Of a stretch of DNA of 64,000 nt, positions 44,512-52,925 are shown piece after piece. Position numbers and translations under genes: made by a program. The stretch is from the NCBI GenBank assembly GCA_023248995.1, contig JAHFDN010000001.1:62001-126000 (forward strand), given 5' to 3'. The notes under the pieces are model-generated. The model was not told the DNA's origin. It did no database searches and worked only from the letters and a program-made list of their open reading frames with translations. The stretch's first letter is position 1; each line of letters opens with the position of its first letter. This DNA comes from Candidatus Rokuibacteriota bacterium (GTDB taxonomy: Bacteria; Methylomirabilota; Methylomirabilia; Rokubacteriales; CSP1-6).

Positions 44512-45447
44512 TCAGGAGAGGACGACCTGCCCCGCGGCCATGATCACGTGCTTGACCAGCAAGCCACCCAGCAGGATCAGGACGGCGGAAATGGCCACGA
44601 GCCCCGGGCTCCCGCGCTGGCGCCGGATCACCTCCAGAACCAGTGGTACGATCGATCCCACGACCACAGCCCCGAGCCAGAAGGTCATACTGTACGGGCC
44701 GCTGACGAGCAACGCCAGTGACTGCGCCGCACCCTCCGCGCCGGACATCTCGACCGTCAGGAGAAATAGGGCCAGGGTCACGACCTGCAGCAACAGGGCG
44801 GGGATTGTGACCCACCGCATCTGGTTGAGGCTCCCTCCTGCTTCTCGGCCGAGGAACGACAGGATCAGGGCGATCGCCGCGGCCCCCGAGGTCGCGCCGA
44901 CTGCCAGGAACAGGGCGCCCAGGAAGCGTCCGTTCTGGAAGAGGGGGCGGGCGGTTGCGCCGAGGAGCACGCCGGGGTAGGCCGCGAGGAAGAAGGCGAA
45001 GAATCCCCCGAGGACCCCTGCGGTGCTGCGGAGCGCCGAGAGGTCGCGCCCCGGCCCCGCATCCTCCAAAAATACCGACAGTGCCGCCAGCAAGGTGAAC
45101 AGGCCGAATCCCGTGAGGGCCCAGGCCCCCATGTTCATCGGCGAAAACGGCTTGATATGGATCGCCCCCAGGTTGATCGCATCCATGCCGATCGTGGTGT
45201 CGGGCTTGGCCACCATGAGCATGTGGAGGAAGCGGCTCGGTATCCCGAGGTCAACGGTCAGGAGGATCGGCGCGGGGATCAAGGCGATGAGGGCCAGGTA
45301 GTAGCCGACCCTGACCACTTCACGGTTCCGCTTGCCGCCCACCAGATGGGCGATCGTGGCGATCACAAACGCCCCGCCGGCGAGCCCGCCGAGGAAGAAA
45401 TAGAAGTCGATCAGAAAGGGCCAGTCCGCGCTCTTGAGGAGGGGCAT
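44512..45447 (-). CDS. NrfD/PsrC-family membrane subunit of formate dehydrogenase
   Basis: A 311-residue membrane protein with eight or nine helices. The opening SADWPFLIDFYFFLGGLAGGAF and the LTVDLGIPSRFLHMLM segment are typical of NrfD/PsrC quinone-reactive subunits. It would anchor FdhA-FdhB and pass electrons to the quinone pool. Classical formate dehydrogenase-N uses a cytochrome b subunit instead. No heme ligands of that type are seen here. The ATG at 45447 has GGAGT six bases upstream and is three bases past the fdhB stop. Confidence 0.92.
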   Translation of the reverse strand: MPLLKSADWPFLIDFYFFLGGLAGGAFVIATIAHLVGGKRNREVVRVGYYLALIALIPAPILLTVDLGIPSRFLHMLMVAKPDTTIGMDAINLGAIHIKPFSPMNMGAWALTGFGLFTLLAALSVFLEDAGPGRDLSALRSTAGVLGGFFAFFLAAYPGVLLGATARPLFQNGRFLGALFLAVGATSGAAAIALILSFLGREAGGSLNQMRWVTIPALLLQVVTLALFLLTVEMSGAEGAAQSLALLVSGPYSMTFWLGAVVVGSIVPLVLEVIRRQRGSPGLVAISAVLILLGGLLVKHVIMAAGQVVLS

Positions 45448-45450
45448 CGG

Positions 45451-46218
45451 CTACTCCTTTCCGCCCCGCTCCCTGAAGGCCACCAGGGCGCCGACCCCCA
45501 CCAGCAGGGCCGAGCCGATGGACAGGAGCGAGTCCACGAAGACGTTGTTCTGCGGGAGCCGAGGCTTCTCCGGCAGGCCGTACACGGACGGCCGGTCCAG
45601 GAGCAGGAAGAACGCGTTGAGGCCGCCCAGGGGACCGTTCTGGTCCTCGCCGTAGAGCTGGGCGTTCTTGAAGCCCATCTTCTTGAGATCCTCGACGCGC
45701 TTCCGGGCCCTGGCGGCCAGCTCGTCCCTGAAGCCGAAACTGATGGACTGGGTGGGACAGGCTTTGGCGCAGGCCGGGCCCAGGCCGTTGTGGAGCCGGT
45801 CGTTGCAGAACGTGCACTTGTTGGCGCGACCGGTGTCGTGGTTGAACGCCACCACGCCGAAGGGGCAGGCCGAGACGCAGTACCGGCAGCCGTTACAGAT
45901 GTCCTGGTTGATGTTGACGGTGCCGTACTGGGTCCGGTAGATGGCGCCGGTGGGACAGGCCTCGAGGCAGCCCGCCTGGGCGCAGTGTTTGCAGACGTCG
46001 GACATCAGGTGCCACATGAGGGCACCTTTGTCATCCTTCTTTTCGATGAAGCGCACGAGGCGGTAGCTCTTGTCGGTGAAGTGGGCATGGTTCTGGTATG
46101 TTCCGGTCCACTCCGGCTCCTCTGCCGGGAGCTGGTTCCACTGCTTGCAGGCAACCTGGCAGGCGCGACAGCCGATGCACAGGGAGACATCCGTGAACAT
46201 CGCGACCGTGCGGGCCAT
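45451..46218 (-). CDS. fdhB: Iron-sulfur subunit of formate dehydrogenase
   Basis: A 255-residue four-cluster ferredoxin protein. The cysteine groups are CIGCRACQVAC (from C14), CKHCAQAGCLEAC, CNGCRYCVSAC, and CTFC with CAKAC. A C-terminal hydrophobic helix (LLSIGSALLVGVGALVAF) is like the anchor of FdnH. It relays electrons from FdhA to the NrfD-type subunit on the outer face of the membrane. It is two bases after fdhA. It has no signal of its own and would be exported with FdhA. Confidence 0.95.
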   Translation of the reverse strand: MARTVAMFTDVSLCIGCRACQVACKQWNQLPAEEPEWTGTYQNHAHFTDKSYRLVRFIEKKDDKGALMWHLMSDVCKHCAQAGCLEACPTGAIYRTQYGTVNINQDICNGCRYCVSACPFGVVAFNHDTGRANKCTFCNDRLHNGLGPACAKACPTQSISFGFRDELAARARKRVEDLKKMGFKNAQLYGEDQNGPLGGLNAFFLLLDRPSVYGLPEKPRLPQNNVFVDSLLSIGSALLVGVGALVAFRERGGKE

Positions 46219-46220
46219 GG

Positions 46221-49200
46221 CTATGCCACCCCCTTCCTGACGTTACAGAGGAGCGCTTTGGACTCCTGAATGAACGTCGTGGGGTCACCCAGGCTCGCCA
46301 CGAGGTCGTTGGTGATGTCGCCGCGGGAGGAGGGCATGACGCCCTGGTACCCCCAGTGCCAAGGGATCCCGACCTGGTAGACCTTCTTGCCATTGATGAT
46401 GAACGGCTGGATCCGTTCAGTGACCATGGCGCGGACCTTGATCTTGCTCCGCGGGGTCTCCACGGTGATCATGTCGCCGTTGTTGATCCCCAGCTCCTTG
46501 GCCATCTCCGGGCCGATCTCAGCGAAGTGGCCGAAGAAGAGCTCGGAGAGCCAGGGCACGTGGCGCGACATGCCGGCCGCGTGGTGCTCCGTGAGCCGGT
46601 AGGTGGTCAAGACGTACGGGTACTTGTCGGGACCGCCGAGTCGGTTCAGATCGCCGATGTCCCATACCTTGGCGACCGGGTTGTGGTCAACCTTGGACAG
46701 GAGGTTCTTGGTCGGCGACTCGTATGGCTCGTAGTGCTCCGGGAAGGGCCCATCCAGTATGGACGCGAAGAACTGCCCCTTGCCGTGGGCGTTCATGATG
46801 AACGCGTCAATGCCGCTGATCCCCTTGAGCGGCCCCTCCTTTGCCCGCGGCGCGTCCGGGGCCATGACTAGGCCGAAGTCGGGCACATCCAGCCCAATCC
46901 ACTTCTTCTGCTCCGCATCCCACCAGATGAGCTTCTTCTTCTCGCTCCAGGGCTTCCCCTTCGGGTCGGCGGAGGCGCGGTTATAGAGGATGCGGCGGTT
47001 GGCCGGCCAGGCGAAGCCCCAGCCGTGGGCCAGGTAGTCACCGTCCTTTGGCCGCTCGCGACGGGCGGCCAGGTTCTTCCCCTCCTCCGGGTAGATGCCG
47101 CCGTAGATCCAGTTGCCGCCTGCCGTCAGGCCGTCGTCCCTGAGCTGGATGAAGCTCTTGAGGTGGTCCCCCTTCTTGAAAAGGACCTTGCCGTCCTTGT
47201 CGGTGATGTCGTCGGTCGCGTACCCGTTGATCTCCTTCAGCACCAGCTCCATCTTGGGCTCCTTCTTGGGCCCCTGGGGCTGGTAGTCCCAGACGAGATC
47301 GATGATCGGCCGATCCTTCTTGGCCTTCGAATCCTTGTAGAGCTCCTTTACACGGTTCCCCACGTCCACGATGAAGGCCGCGTCAGACCGGGCGTCGCCC
47401 GGCGGGTCAACGGCTTTCGTGTGCCACTGAGCCAGCCTCATCGTGTTGGTGATTGAGCCGTCCTTCTCGGCGGCGGGAGCGCCGGGGATAAAGAAAACCT
47501 CCGCCTTGGAGGACTTGGGGTCGATCCCCGGCTCCTTCCAGACTGCGGCGGTGTCGGTCTCGAAGAGATCCACCACCACCATCCACTCCAGGTTCCTGAG
47601 GGCCATTCGGGCCATCTTGGCGTTGGGGCTGTCCACGGCCGGGTTCTGGCCCATCACGATGAACCCCTTGACCTGCTTTTTCAGCATCCCCACCAGGAAG
47701 TGCTGATGGGAATACGCATCCGCCTTCTCCCGCTTGGGGAGATAGTCGTACGCGTAGTCGCTCTCCTTGCTTGCCGCGGGTCCCCACCAGGCCTTGAGCT
47801 GGCTGACGACAAACTTGGGATTGTTGACCCAGAAACCCCCCTTGGGCGTCGTCTTCTCCAGGTAATCCATGAGGGTCGGGTGCGGCGCCTGCAAGGGCAT
47901 CGGCGGGTAGCCCGGGAGCATGTGGTAGAGAGTTCCGAAGTCGGTCGCCCCCTGGACGTTGGAGTGTCCGCGAAGGGCGACCACGCCCCCGCCGGGCCGT
48001 CCGATGTTCCCCAGAATGAGCTGGAGCATGCAGAGCGACCGGATCTGCTGGACACCGTTGGTGGACTGGTTGAGCTGAAGGGCGTAGGAGATCGTGGAAG
48101 TCTTGTCCGGCCCTGAAGCTGAACAGAAAATATCCGCCACCTTCAGGAACAGGTCCTTGGGAATCCCGCACACCCGCTCCACCATCTCGGGGGTGTAGCG
48201 GCTGTAGTGGCGCCGCAGGAGCTGGAAGACGCAGCTCGGGTCGCGGAGCGTCGGATCCTGCTTGGGGTAGCCATCCGCGTCAAGCTGGAACTTCCAGGTG
48301 GTCTGGTCGTAGCTCCGCTTGGCCCGGTCGTAGCCCGTGAAAAGGCCGTTGAAGTCGGTCGGCGTCCTGAACTGCGGGTCCACCAGGAACGGGGCGTTCG
48401 TGTAGTTCACCACGTAATCGTGGAAGTACTTCTTGCTCTCAATGGCGTAGCGGATCAGCCCGCCGAAGTAGACGGTGTTAGTCCCGGAGCGGATGGGGAC
48501 CCAGATATCGGCCGTGGCCGAAGTGCGAGTGAAGCGCGGATCCACGTGGATGATCTTGGCCCCTCGCTCCTTGGCTTTCATCACCCACTTGTAGCTCACC
48601 GGGTGACATTCGGCCCAGTTCGAAGTGGGCATGATCACGTCGGCGTTGATGACGTCGATCAGGTTCGTGGTCATGGCCCCTCGGCCGAAGGTCGCGCCCA
48701 GGGCCGGCACCGTTGCCGAGTGGCAGACACGAGCTGAGTTCTCCACGTTGACGAGGCCCATGCCGCGGGCCAGCTTGGCGATGAGGTAGTTCTCCTCGTT
48801 GTCGAGGACGGAGGAGCCGAGCCAGGCGATCCCCTCGCAGCGGTTGACCGTGACTTCCTTGTCGCCCACCTTTGCCTTTTCGACGAAGGTCTCGTCCCGG
48901 CTCTTTTTGACCCGCTGGGCGATCTGCTCCATCATCCAGTCAAGAGGCTTCTCCTCCCACTTGTCGCTCCCGGGGGCGCGGTACATGCACTTCGTCCAGC
49001 GCCGCTCGTTGATCGACACCTGGTAGGTAGACGAGCCCTTCGGGCAGAGTGCGCCCTCGGTGTGGGGCGTGTTCGGGTCGCCCTCGATATCTATAATCTT
49101 CCCGTCCTTGACGTAGATCAGCTGGGCGCACCCGACCGCGCAGTAAGGACAGACTCCGGGAAACGCCTTGGCTTCCTTGATCCGGATTGTGGTGGCGAAG

Positions 49201-49298
49201 GATTCAACGGCGCTCAGGTCGAGCGTGCGCCCTCCGACCGCCACTCCGCCCGCCGTCGCAACGCCGTACCTCAGGAAATCACGACGTGAAAGGGCCAT
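46221..49298 (-). CDS. fdhA: Formate dehydrogenase catalytic subunit, cysteine type
   Basis: A 1025-residue molybdenum or tungsten bis-MGD enzyme. It begins with a Tat signal (SRRDFLRYG), then C50, C53, C57 and C85 for the proximal [4Fe-4S] cluster. The active site is RVCHSATVPALG, with C192 where Escherichia coli FdnG has selenocysteine, followed by the conserved His and GRGAM. Total length matches formate dehydrogenase-N. The ATG at 49298 has GGAGG nine bases upstream. It heads fdhA-fdhB-nrfD under the promoter at 49376-49404 and faces the periplasm. Sequence alone cannot decide between molybdenum and tungsten. Confidence 0.95.
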   Translation of the reverse strand: MALSRRDFLRYGVATAGGVAVGGRTLDLSAVESFATTIRIKEAKAFPGVCPYCAVGCAQLIYVKDGKIIDIEGDPNTPHTEGALCPKGSSTYQVSINERRWTKCMYRAPGSDKWEEKPLDWMMEQIAQRVKKSRDETFVEKAKVGDKEVTVNRCEGIAWLGSSVLDNEENYLIAKLARGMGLVNVENSARVCHSATVPALGATFGRGAMTTNLIDVINADVIMPTSNWAECHPVSYKWVMKAKERGAKIIHVDPRFTRTSATADIWVPIRSGTNTVYFGGLIRYAIESKKYFHDYVVNYTNAPFLVDPQFRTPTDFNGLFTGYDRAKRSYDQTTWKFQLDADGYPKQDPTLRDPSCVFQLLRRHYSRYTPEMVERVCGIPKDLFLKVADIFCSASGPDKTSTISYALQLNQSTNGVQQIRSLCMLQLILGNIGRPGGGVVALRGHSNVQGATDFGTLYHMLPGYPPMPLQAPHPTLMDYLEKTTPKGGFWVNNPKFVVSQLKAWWGPAASKESDYAYDYLPKREKADAYSHQHFLVGMLKKQVKGFIVMGQNPAVDSPNAKMARMALRNLEWMVVVDLFETDTAAVWKEPGIDPKSSKAEVFFIPGAPAAEKDGSITNTMRLAQWHTKAVDPPGDARSDAAFIVDVGNRVKELYKDSKAKKDRPIIDLVWDYQPQGPKKEPKMELVLKEINGYATDDITDKDGKVLFKKGDHLKSFIQLRDDGLTAGGNWIYGGIYPEEGKNLAARRERPKDGDYLAHGWGFAWPANRRILYNRASADPKGKPWSEKKKLIWWDAEQKKWIGLDVPDFGLVMAPDAPRAKEGPLKGISGIDAFIMNAHGKGQFFASILDGPFPEHYEPYESPTKNLLSKVDHNPVAKVWDIGDLNRLGGPDKYPYVLTTYRLTEHHAAGMSRHVPWLSELFFGHFAEIGPEMAKELGINNGDMITVETPRSKIKVRAMVTERIQPFIINGKKVYQVGIPWHWGYQGVMPSSRGDITNDLVASLGDPTTFIQESKALLCNVRKGVA

Positions 49299-49375
49299 CG
49301 TCGCACCTCCTGTGAGCCGTCTCCGCAAGACGACCTTGTGAGAAGTTTCTCGTGCATTCCTCCCAACTGCGCCTG

Positions 49376-49404
49376 ATTAGAGGCAAAAACGGCTTGCCTG
49401 TCAA
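49376..49404 (-). promoter_or_regulatory. Promoter of the fdhA operon with an inverted repeat in its spacer
   Basis: TTGACA (49404-49399) and TCTAAT (49381-49376) with a 17-base spacer. The spacer itself (49398-49382) reads GGCAA-N7-TTGCC, an inverted repeat exactly filling the gap. This is a likely regulator site. The leader is about 70 bases. Confidence 0.7.
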
Positions 49405-49414
49405 GCCCCAATAC

Positions 49415-49693
49415 TCAGCCCTTCTCGGGCGGCTCAAAGGTCTTGCGATACTCCTCGAAGCATACTTGGAGTACCTCGCCAGCCTCTCGGGTCTTCCCGT
49501 GCGCAAGAAAGTCGACGATCCGGCGCCGCGTTTCGTGCTCCAGGATGATTCCCCCCGACACGGGGTCGTACAGGCGGCAAAGCTGCAGGAGGGTCCGATT
49601 CACCGCCTGAGGGTCCGGGAACTGACTCCGGGCTTCGTCGAACAGCCTCCCGACAATTTCTGGAAGGTCCCGCCCCTCACGGCGCCTTGCCAT
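49415..49693 (-). CDS. Small protein of unknown function downstream of truA
   Basis: A 92-residue, probably all-helical, soluble protein (LPEIVGRLFDEARSQF, TLLQLCRLYDPVSGG, HETRRRIVDFLAHGK, GEVLQVCFEEYRKTF). I do not recognise a family. Its ATG overlaps the truA end by 17 bases and it is followed by the fdhA promoter. The overlap is larger than is usual, but the composition looks coding, with many Glu, Arg and Leu residues. It could belong to the truA transcript or be read into fdhA; function is unknown. Confidence 0.6.
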   Translation of the reverse strand: MARRREGRDLPEIVGRLFDEARSQFPDPQAVNRTLLQLCRLYDPVSGGIILEHETRRRIVDFLAHGKTREAGEVLQVCFEEYRKTFEPPEKG

Positions 49694-50462
49694 AGGTAGT
49701 CCTCGGCTCCTGGCGGCCAGTTGGATAGATGACTCGCAGCAGGGTGAGACCGTGGGGGGGGGCCGTCGGACCGGAGCGCGTTCGGTCCCGGCCCAGAAGC
49801 AGTTCAGCCATCCAGTCGGCCGGACGCACCCCGCGCCCCACCTCGACCAGGCTCCCCACTATATTTCTGACCATGTGGTGGAGGAAGCTGTCGGCTGACA
49901 GCAAGATGGCCAGGCTTCCCCGCCGGGCGACCAGCCGTGCCGAGTAGACGGTACAGGTCGGCGTGCGCACGCGCCCGGCGGCGGCGCAGAAAGCCGTGAA
50001 GTCGTGCTTTCCCCTGAGGGACCGGAGCGCGGATGCCATGGCTTCGGGCTCAAGCCTGTGGGAGACGTGCCAGGTGTAGCGGCGCAAGAGGGGGTCTGCC
50101 ACTGAGCCGGTCTGGATCAGGTACAGGTACCGCTTGGAGAGCGCCGACCGCCGGGCGTCAAACCCCGGCGCGGCGTCGGCCACCTCCCTGACGCGGATAT
50201 CGGGCGGCAAGTGGCTGTTCAGGGCCGACCGGATGGCCAGCGGGTGGAGGCCGGTGTCCACGACGAGGCTCGCCACCTGACACCAGGCGTGAACGCCGGC
50301 GTCGGTGCGACTGGCCCCGACCACGTTCACCGGCTGGCCGAAGAGGCGTCCGCACGCCTCGGTCAAGAGCCCTTGGACCGTCGGGACCGATGGTTGGATC
50401 TGCCACCCGCGGTAGGCCCCGCCGTCGTAGGCCAGGACGAGGCGGAACGTCCGGACAGACAC
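49677..50462 (-). CDS. truA: tRNA pseudouridine(38-40) synthase TruA
   Basis: A 261-residue enzyme isomerising uridines at positions 38-40 of tRNA. The catalytic Asp is in GASRTDAGVHAW; the opening is LVLAYDGGAYRGWQIQP and later SFLHHMVRNIVGSL, all TruA signatures. The GTG at 50462 is five bases after the small membrane protein gene and gives a normal start; the longer open frame upstream reads over that gene. It follows asd, a position also seen in other bacteria. Confidence 0.95.
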   Translation of the reverse strand: MSVRTFRLVLAYDGGAYRGWQIQPSVPTVQGLLTEACGRLFGQPVNVVGASRTDAGVHAWCQVASLVVDTGLHPLAIRSALNSHLPPDIRVREVADAAPGFDARRSALSKRYLYLIQTGSVADPLLRRYTWHVSHRLEPEAMASALRSLRGKHDFTAFCAAAGRVRTPTCTVYSARLVARRGSLAILLSADSFLHHMVRNIVGSLVEVGRGVRPADWMAELLLGRDRTRSGPTAPPHGLTLLRVIYPTGRQEPRTTYGKAP

Positions 50463-50467
50463 CGGCC

Positions 50468-50803
50468 TTACCGCCGGGAGTCGCGCCGGCTGCGCCACGG
50501 CGCCGCCGGTACAGCAATGAGCCAGAGGATCCCGACCAGAACCAGGAGCAGCAGCTTGAAGGCTGTCTCCCACCCGAAAAACCCCTCGCTGGAAGCGGGC
50601 AGGCTCCTGAGGTAGTCTTCGCGCTGGAGATCCTTCGGCTCGTAGTAGGCCGGGTCATAGCCGCCGACGGTCTCGACGAACCGCATGATCCACGGAACCG
50701 CTACGTAGGCGACGACGACCACCGTAAACAGCATGGCGAAGTAAAACCGACCGGGGCCCCTCAGCCACCGTCGGATCCGCCCCCGCAGAGACGCCCGAAC
50801 CAC
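50468..50803 (-). CDS. Small membrane protein of unknown function between asd and truA
   Basis: A 111-residue protein with two predicted transmembrane helices (FYFAMLFTVVVVAYVAVPWI at about 20-40 and AFKLLLLVLVGILWLIAVPA at about 81-100). A basic head and an acidic middle loop (YDPAYYEPKDLQREDYLRSLP) separate the helices. No family is recognised. The GTG at 50803 lies four bases from the asd stop and the end is five bases before truA, so it belongs to the operon. Confidence 0.65.
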   Translation of the reverse strand: MVRASLRGRIRRWLRGPGRFYFAMLFTVVVVAYVAVPWIMRFVETVGGYDPAYYEPKDLQREDYLRSLPASSEGFFGWETAFKLLLLVLVGILWLIAVPAAPWRSRRDSRR

Positions 50804-50807
50804 CCCC

Positions 50808-51812
50808 CTAACGAATCAGGAGTTCGGCGATCTGCACGGCATTGGTCGCCGCTCCCTTGCGGAGTTGATCCCCCGCCACCCAGAAGTTGAGGCCGTTGGC
50901 CAGGGACAGATCCTCCCGGATCCGCCCAACGAAGCAATCGTCGTGCCCTTCCACGCCGAGGGGGGTCGGGTAGCGGTTCTGACTCGGGTCATCCCAGACC
51001 CTGAGCCCGGGGAAGTCTCTGAACAGGCGCCTGGCCCTATCGGCCGTCACCTTCGTCTCCGTCTCGACGTTGACCGCCACCGAGTGGGCCGTAAAGACCG
51101 GGACGCGGACCGTGGTGGGCGAGATCGGGAGGTCGGGACACTCGAGGATCTTCCGGATCTCGTTGACGAGCTTCAGCTCCTCGCCCGTGTAGCCATTTTC
51201 GGCGAAGCTGTCGACATGCGGGATCACGTTGAAGGCGATCGGATGCGGGAAGAACTCGGCCCTCACCGCCTCCCCGCGGGCCCAGGCCAGTGTCTGCCGC
51301 CGCAGCTCTTCCACGCCTCTCACGCCGGCGCCGGAGACCGCCTGATAGCTGGTCGCGATCACCCGGCGGAGGCGCGCCGCGTCATGGAGCGGCTTGAGCG
51401 GCATCACGGTGACGATCGTGGTGCAGTTGGGGCTCGCGATGATGCCCGCGTGCTTCTTGATGGCGTGCGCGTTGATCTCGGGAACGATCAGGGGCACTGC
51501 CGGATCCATCCTGAAAGCGCTGGACTTGTCCACTACCACCGCACCCGCTCTGACCGCAAGCGGCGCGAGCTCTTTGGACTGGGCCGACCCGGCGGAGAAG
51601 AAGGCGACGTCTACCCCTTTGAACGCCTCCGGTCCCACCTTCTCCACCCGAATGCTCTCGCCTTGGAACGTGAGCGTTTTGCCGGCGGACCGCTCGGAGG
51701 CGTAGCAGCGGAGCATTTTCACGGGGAATTTCCGCTCCTCCAGAATCCGGAGCGTGCTACTCCCCACCGCTCCCGTCGCGCCCACGACCGCGACCACGCG
51801 TCCCGTCGCCAT
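50808..51812 (-). CDS. asd: Aspartate-semialdehyde dehydrogenase
   Basis: A 334-residue enzyme reducing aspartyl phosphate. VVGATGAVGSSTLRIL is the NADPH loop and SPNCTTIVTVMPL holds the catalytic cysteine; AVSGAGVRGVEEL and the substrate-binding HIDSF-like VIPHVDSFAENG follow. It feeds lysine, threonine and methionine synthesis. It is 12 bases after leuB in the branched-chain operon. Confidence 0.96.
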   Translation of the reverse strand: MATGRVVAVVGATGAVGSSTLRILEERKFPVKMLRCYASERSAGKTLTFQGESIRVEKVGPEAFKGVDVAFFSAGSAQSKELAPLAVRAGAVVVDKSSAFRMDPAVPLIVPEINAHAIKKHAGIIASPNCTTIVTVMPLKPLHDAARLRRVIATSYQAVSGAGVRGVEELRRQTLAWARGEAVRAEFFPHPIAFNVIPHVDSFAENGYTGEELKLVNEIRKILECPDLPISPTTVRVPVFTAHSVAVNVETETKVTADRARRLFRDFPGLRVWDDPSQNRYPTPLGVEGHDDCFVGRIREDLSLANGLNFWVAGDQLRKGAATNAVQIAELLIR

Positions 51813-51824
51813 GTCTCCCTGTCC

Positions 51825-52913
51825 TTAGCTGTACAGTGCGGCCACTTCCCGCGCAATCAGCTCGCCCATCTGAACCGTCCCTACGAGGGTGGTACCCTCC
51901 TGGCGAATGTCCGCGGTCCGGTAGCCTTTCTCGAGCACGCGCAAAACCGCCGCCTCGATCTTTTCCGCGTCCGGCCCCATGTCCAGCGAATGTCGGAGCA
52001 GCATGGCCGCGGAGAGGATTGCGGCGATGGGATTCGCGACCCCCGTGCCGGCGATGTCGGGCGCCGTGCCGTGGACCGGCTCGTAGAGCGCCGTCTTGCC
52101 GCCGATGCTCGCCGACGGGAGCATCCCCATGGATCCCGCCAGGATCGCCGCCTCATCTGAGAGGATATCACCGAAGGTGTTCTCCGTCACAATCGTGTCG
52201 AACTGGGTGGGGCGCGCGACCAGGGCCATCGCACAGTTGTCCACGAGGATGTGCTCCAGCTTCACGTCCGGATAGTCCCGCGCGACGCCGGTGACGACCT
52301 CGCGCCAGAGTTGGGACACGACGAGCACGTTGGCCTTGTCCACCGATGCGAGGCGGCGGCGGCGCTTGCGGGCCACGTCGAAGGCGACCCGGGCGACCCG
52401 CTCGATCTCGCGCGAGGTGTAGATCATGGTGTTCACGCCACGCGCGCTCCCGTCGGCCATCCTCTCGATCCCATGGGGCTCCCCGAAGTAGAGGCCCCCC
52501 GTGAGCTCGCGGACCACCATGAGGTCGGTGCCCTCGACCACGGAGCGCTTCAGCGGCGAGGCGTCGATCAGCATGGGAAAGCACTTGGCTGGCCGCAGGT
52601 TGGCGTACAGGTCCAGCTCCTTGCGGAGCCGCAGGAGGCCGCGTTCCGGGCGCCGGTCGGTGGGGGCGTCGTCCCATCGGGGCCCACCGACCGCGCCGAA
52701 CAGGATCGCGTCGCTCATCGCGCAGAGGCGGAAGGTGGCGTCCGGGAGCGGCTCACCGGTGGCGTCGATGGCGCCGCCGCCGACCAACCCCTCTTCGAAT
52801 TCCAGAGCGGTACCCGATTCCCGGGCGACGACTTCCAGGACCTTCAGGGCTTCGGGGATGACCTCCTGCCCGATCCCGTCGCCGGGCAGAACAGCGACCT
52901 TGTGACGGGTCAC
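51825..52913 (-). CDS. leuB: 3-isopropylmalate dehydrogenase
   Basis: A 362-residue beta-decarboxylating dehydrogenase. Motifs include VLPGDGIGQEVIPEAL, LLRLRKELDLYANLRP, VVRELTGGLYFGEP and the substrate and metal residues in DIAGTGVANPIAAILSAAML. It converts 3-isopropylmalate to 4-methyl-2-oxopentanoate in leucine synthesis. GTG start at 52913, 12 bases after leuD. Confidence 0.96.
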   Translation of the reverse strand: MTRHKVAVLPGDGIGQEVIPEALKVLEVVARESGTALEFEEGLVGGGAIDATGEPLPDATFRLCAMSDAILFGAVGGPRWDDAPTDRRPERGLLRLRKELDLYANLRPAKCFPMLIDASPLKRSVVEGTDLMVVRELTGGLYFGEPHGIERMADGSARGVNTMIYTSREIERVARVAFDVARKRRRRLASVDKANVLVVSQLWREVVTGVARDYPDVKLEHILVDNCAMALVARPTQFDTIVTENTFGDILSDEAAILAGSMGMLPSASIGGKTALYEPVHGTAPDIAGTGVANPIAAILSAAMLLRHSLDMGPDAEKIEAAVLRVLEKGYRTADIRQEGTTLVGTVQMGELIAREVAALYS

Positions 52914-52925
52914 GGGGCTGGCGCC

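Noticed and set aside
48722-48727. Selenocysteine codon at the formate dehydrogenase active site
   Set aside because: The reading frame has a cysteine codon in RVCHS and no in-frame TGA, so this is a cysteine-type enzyme.
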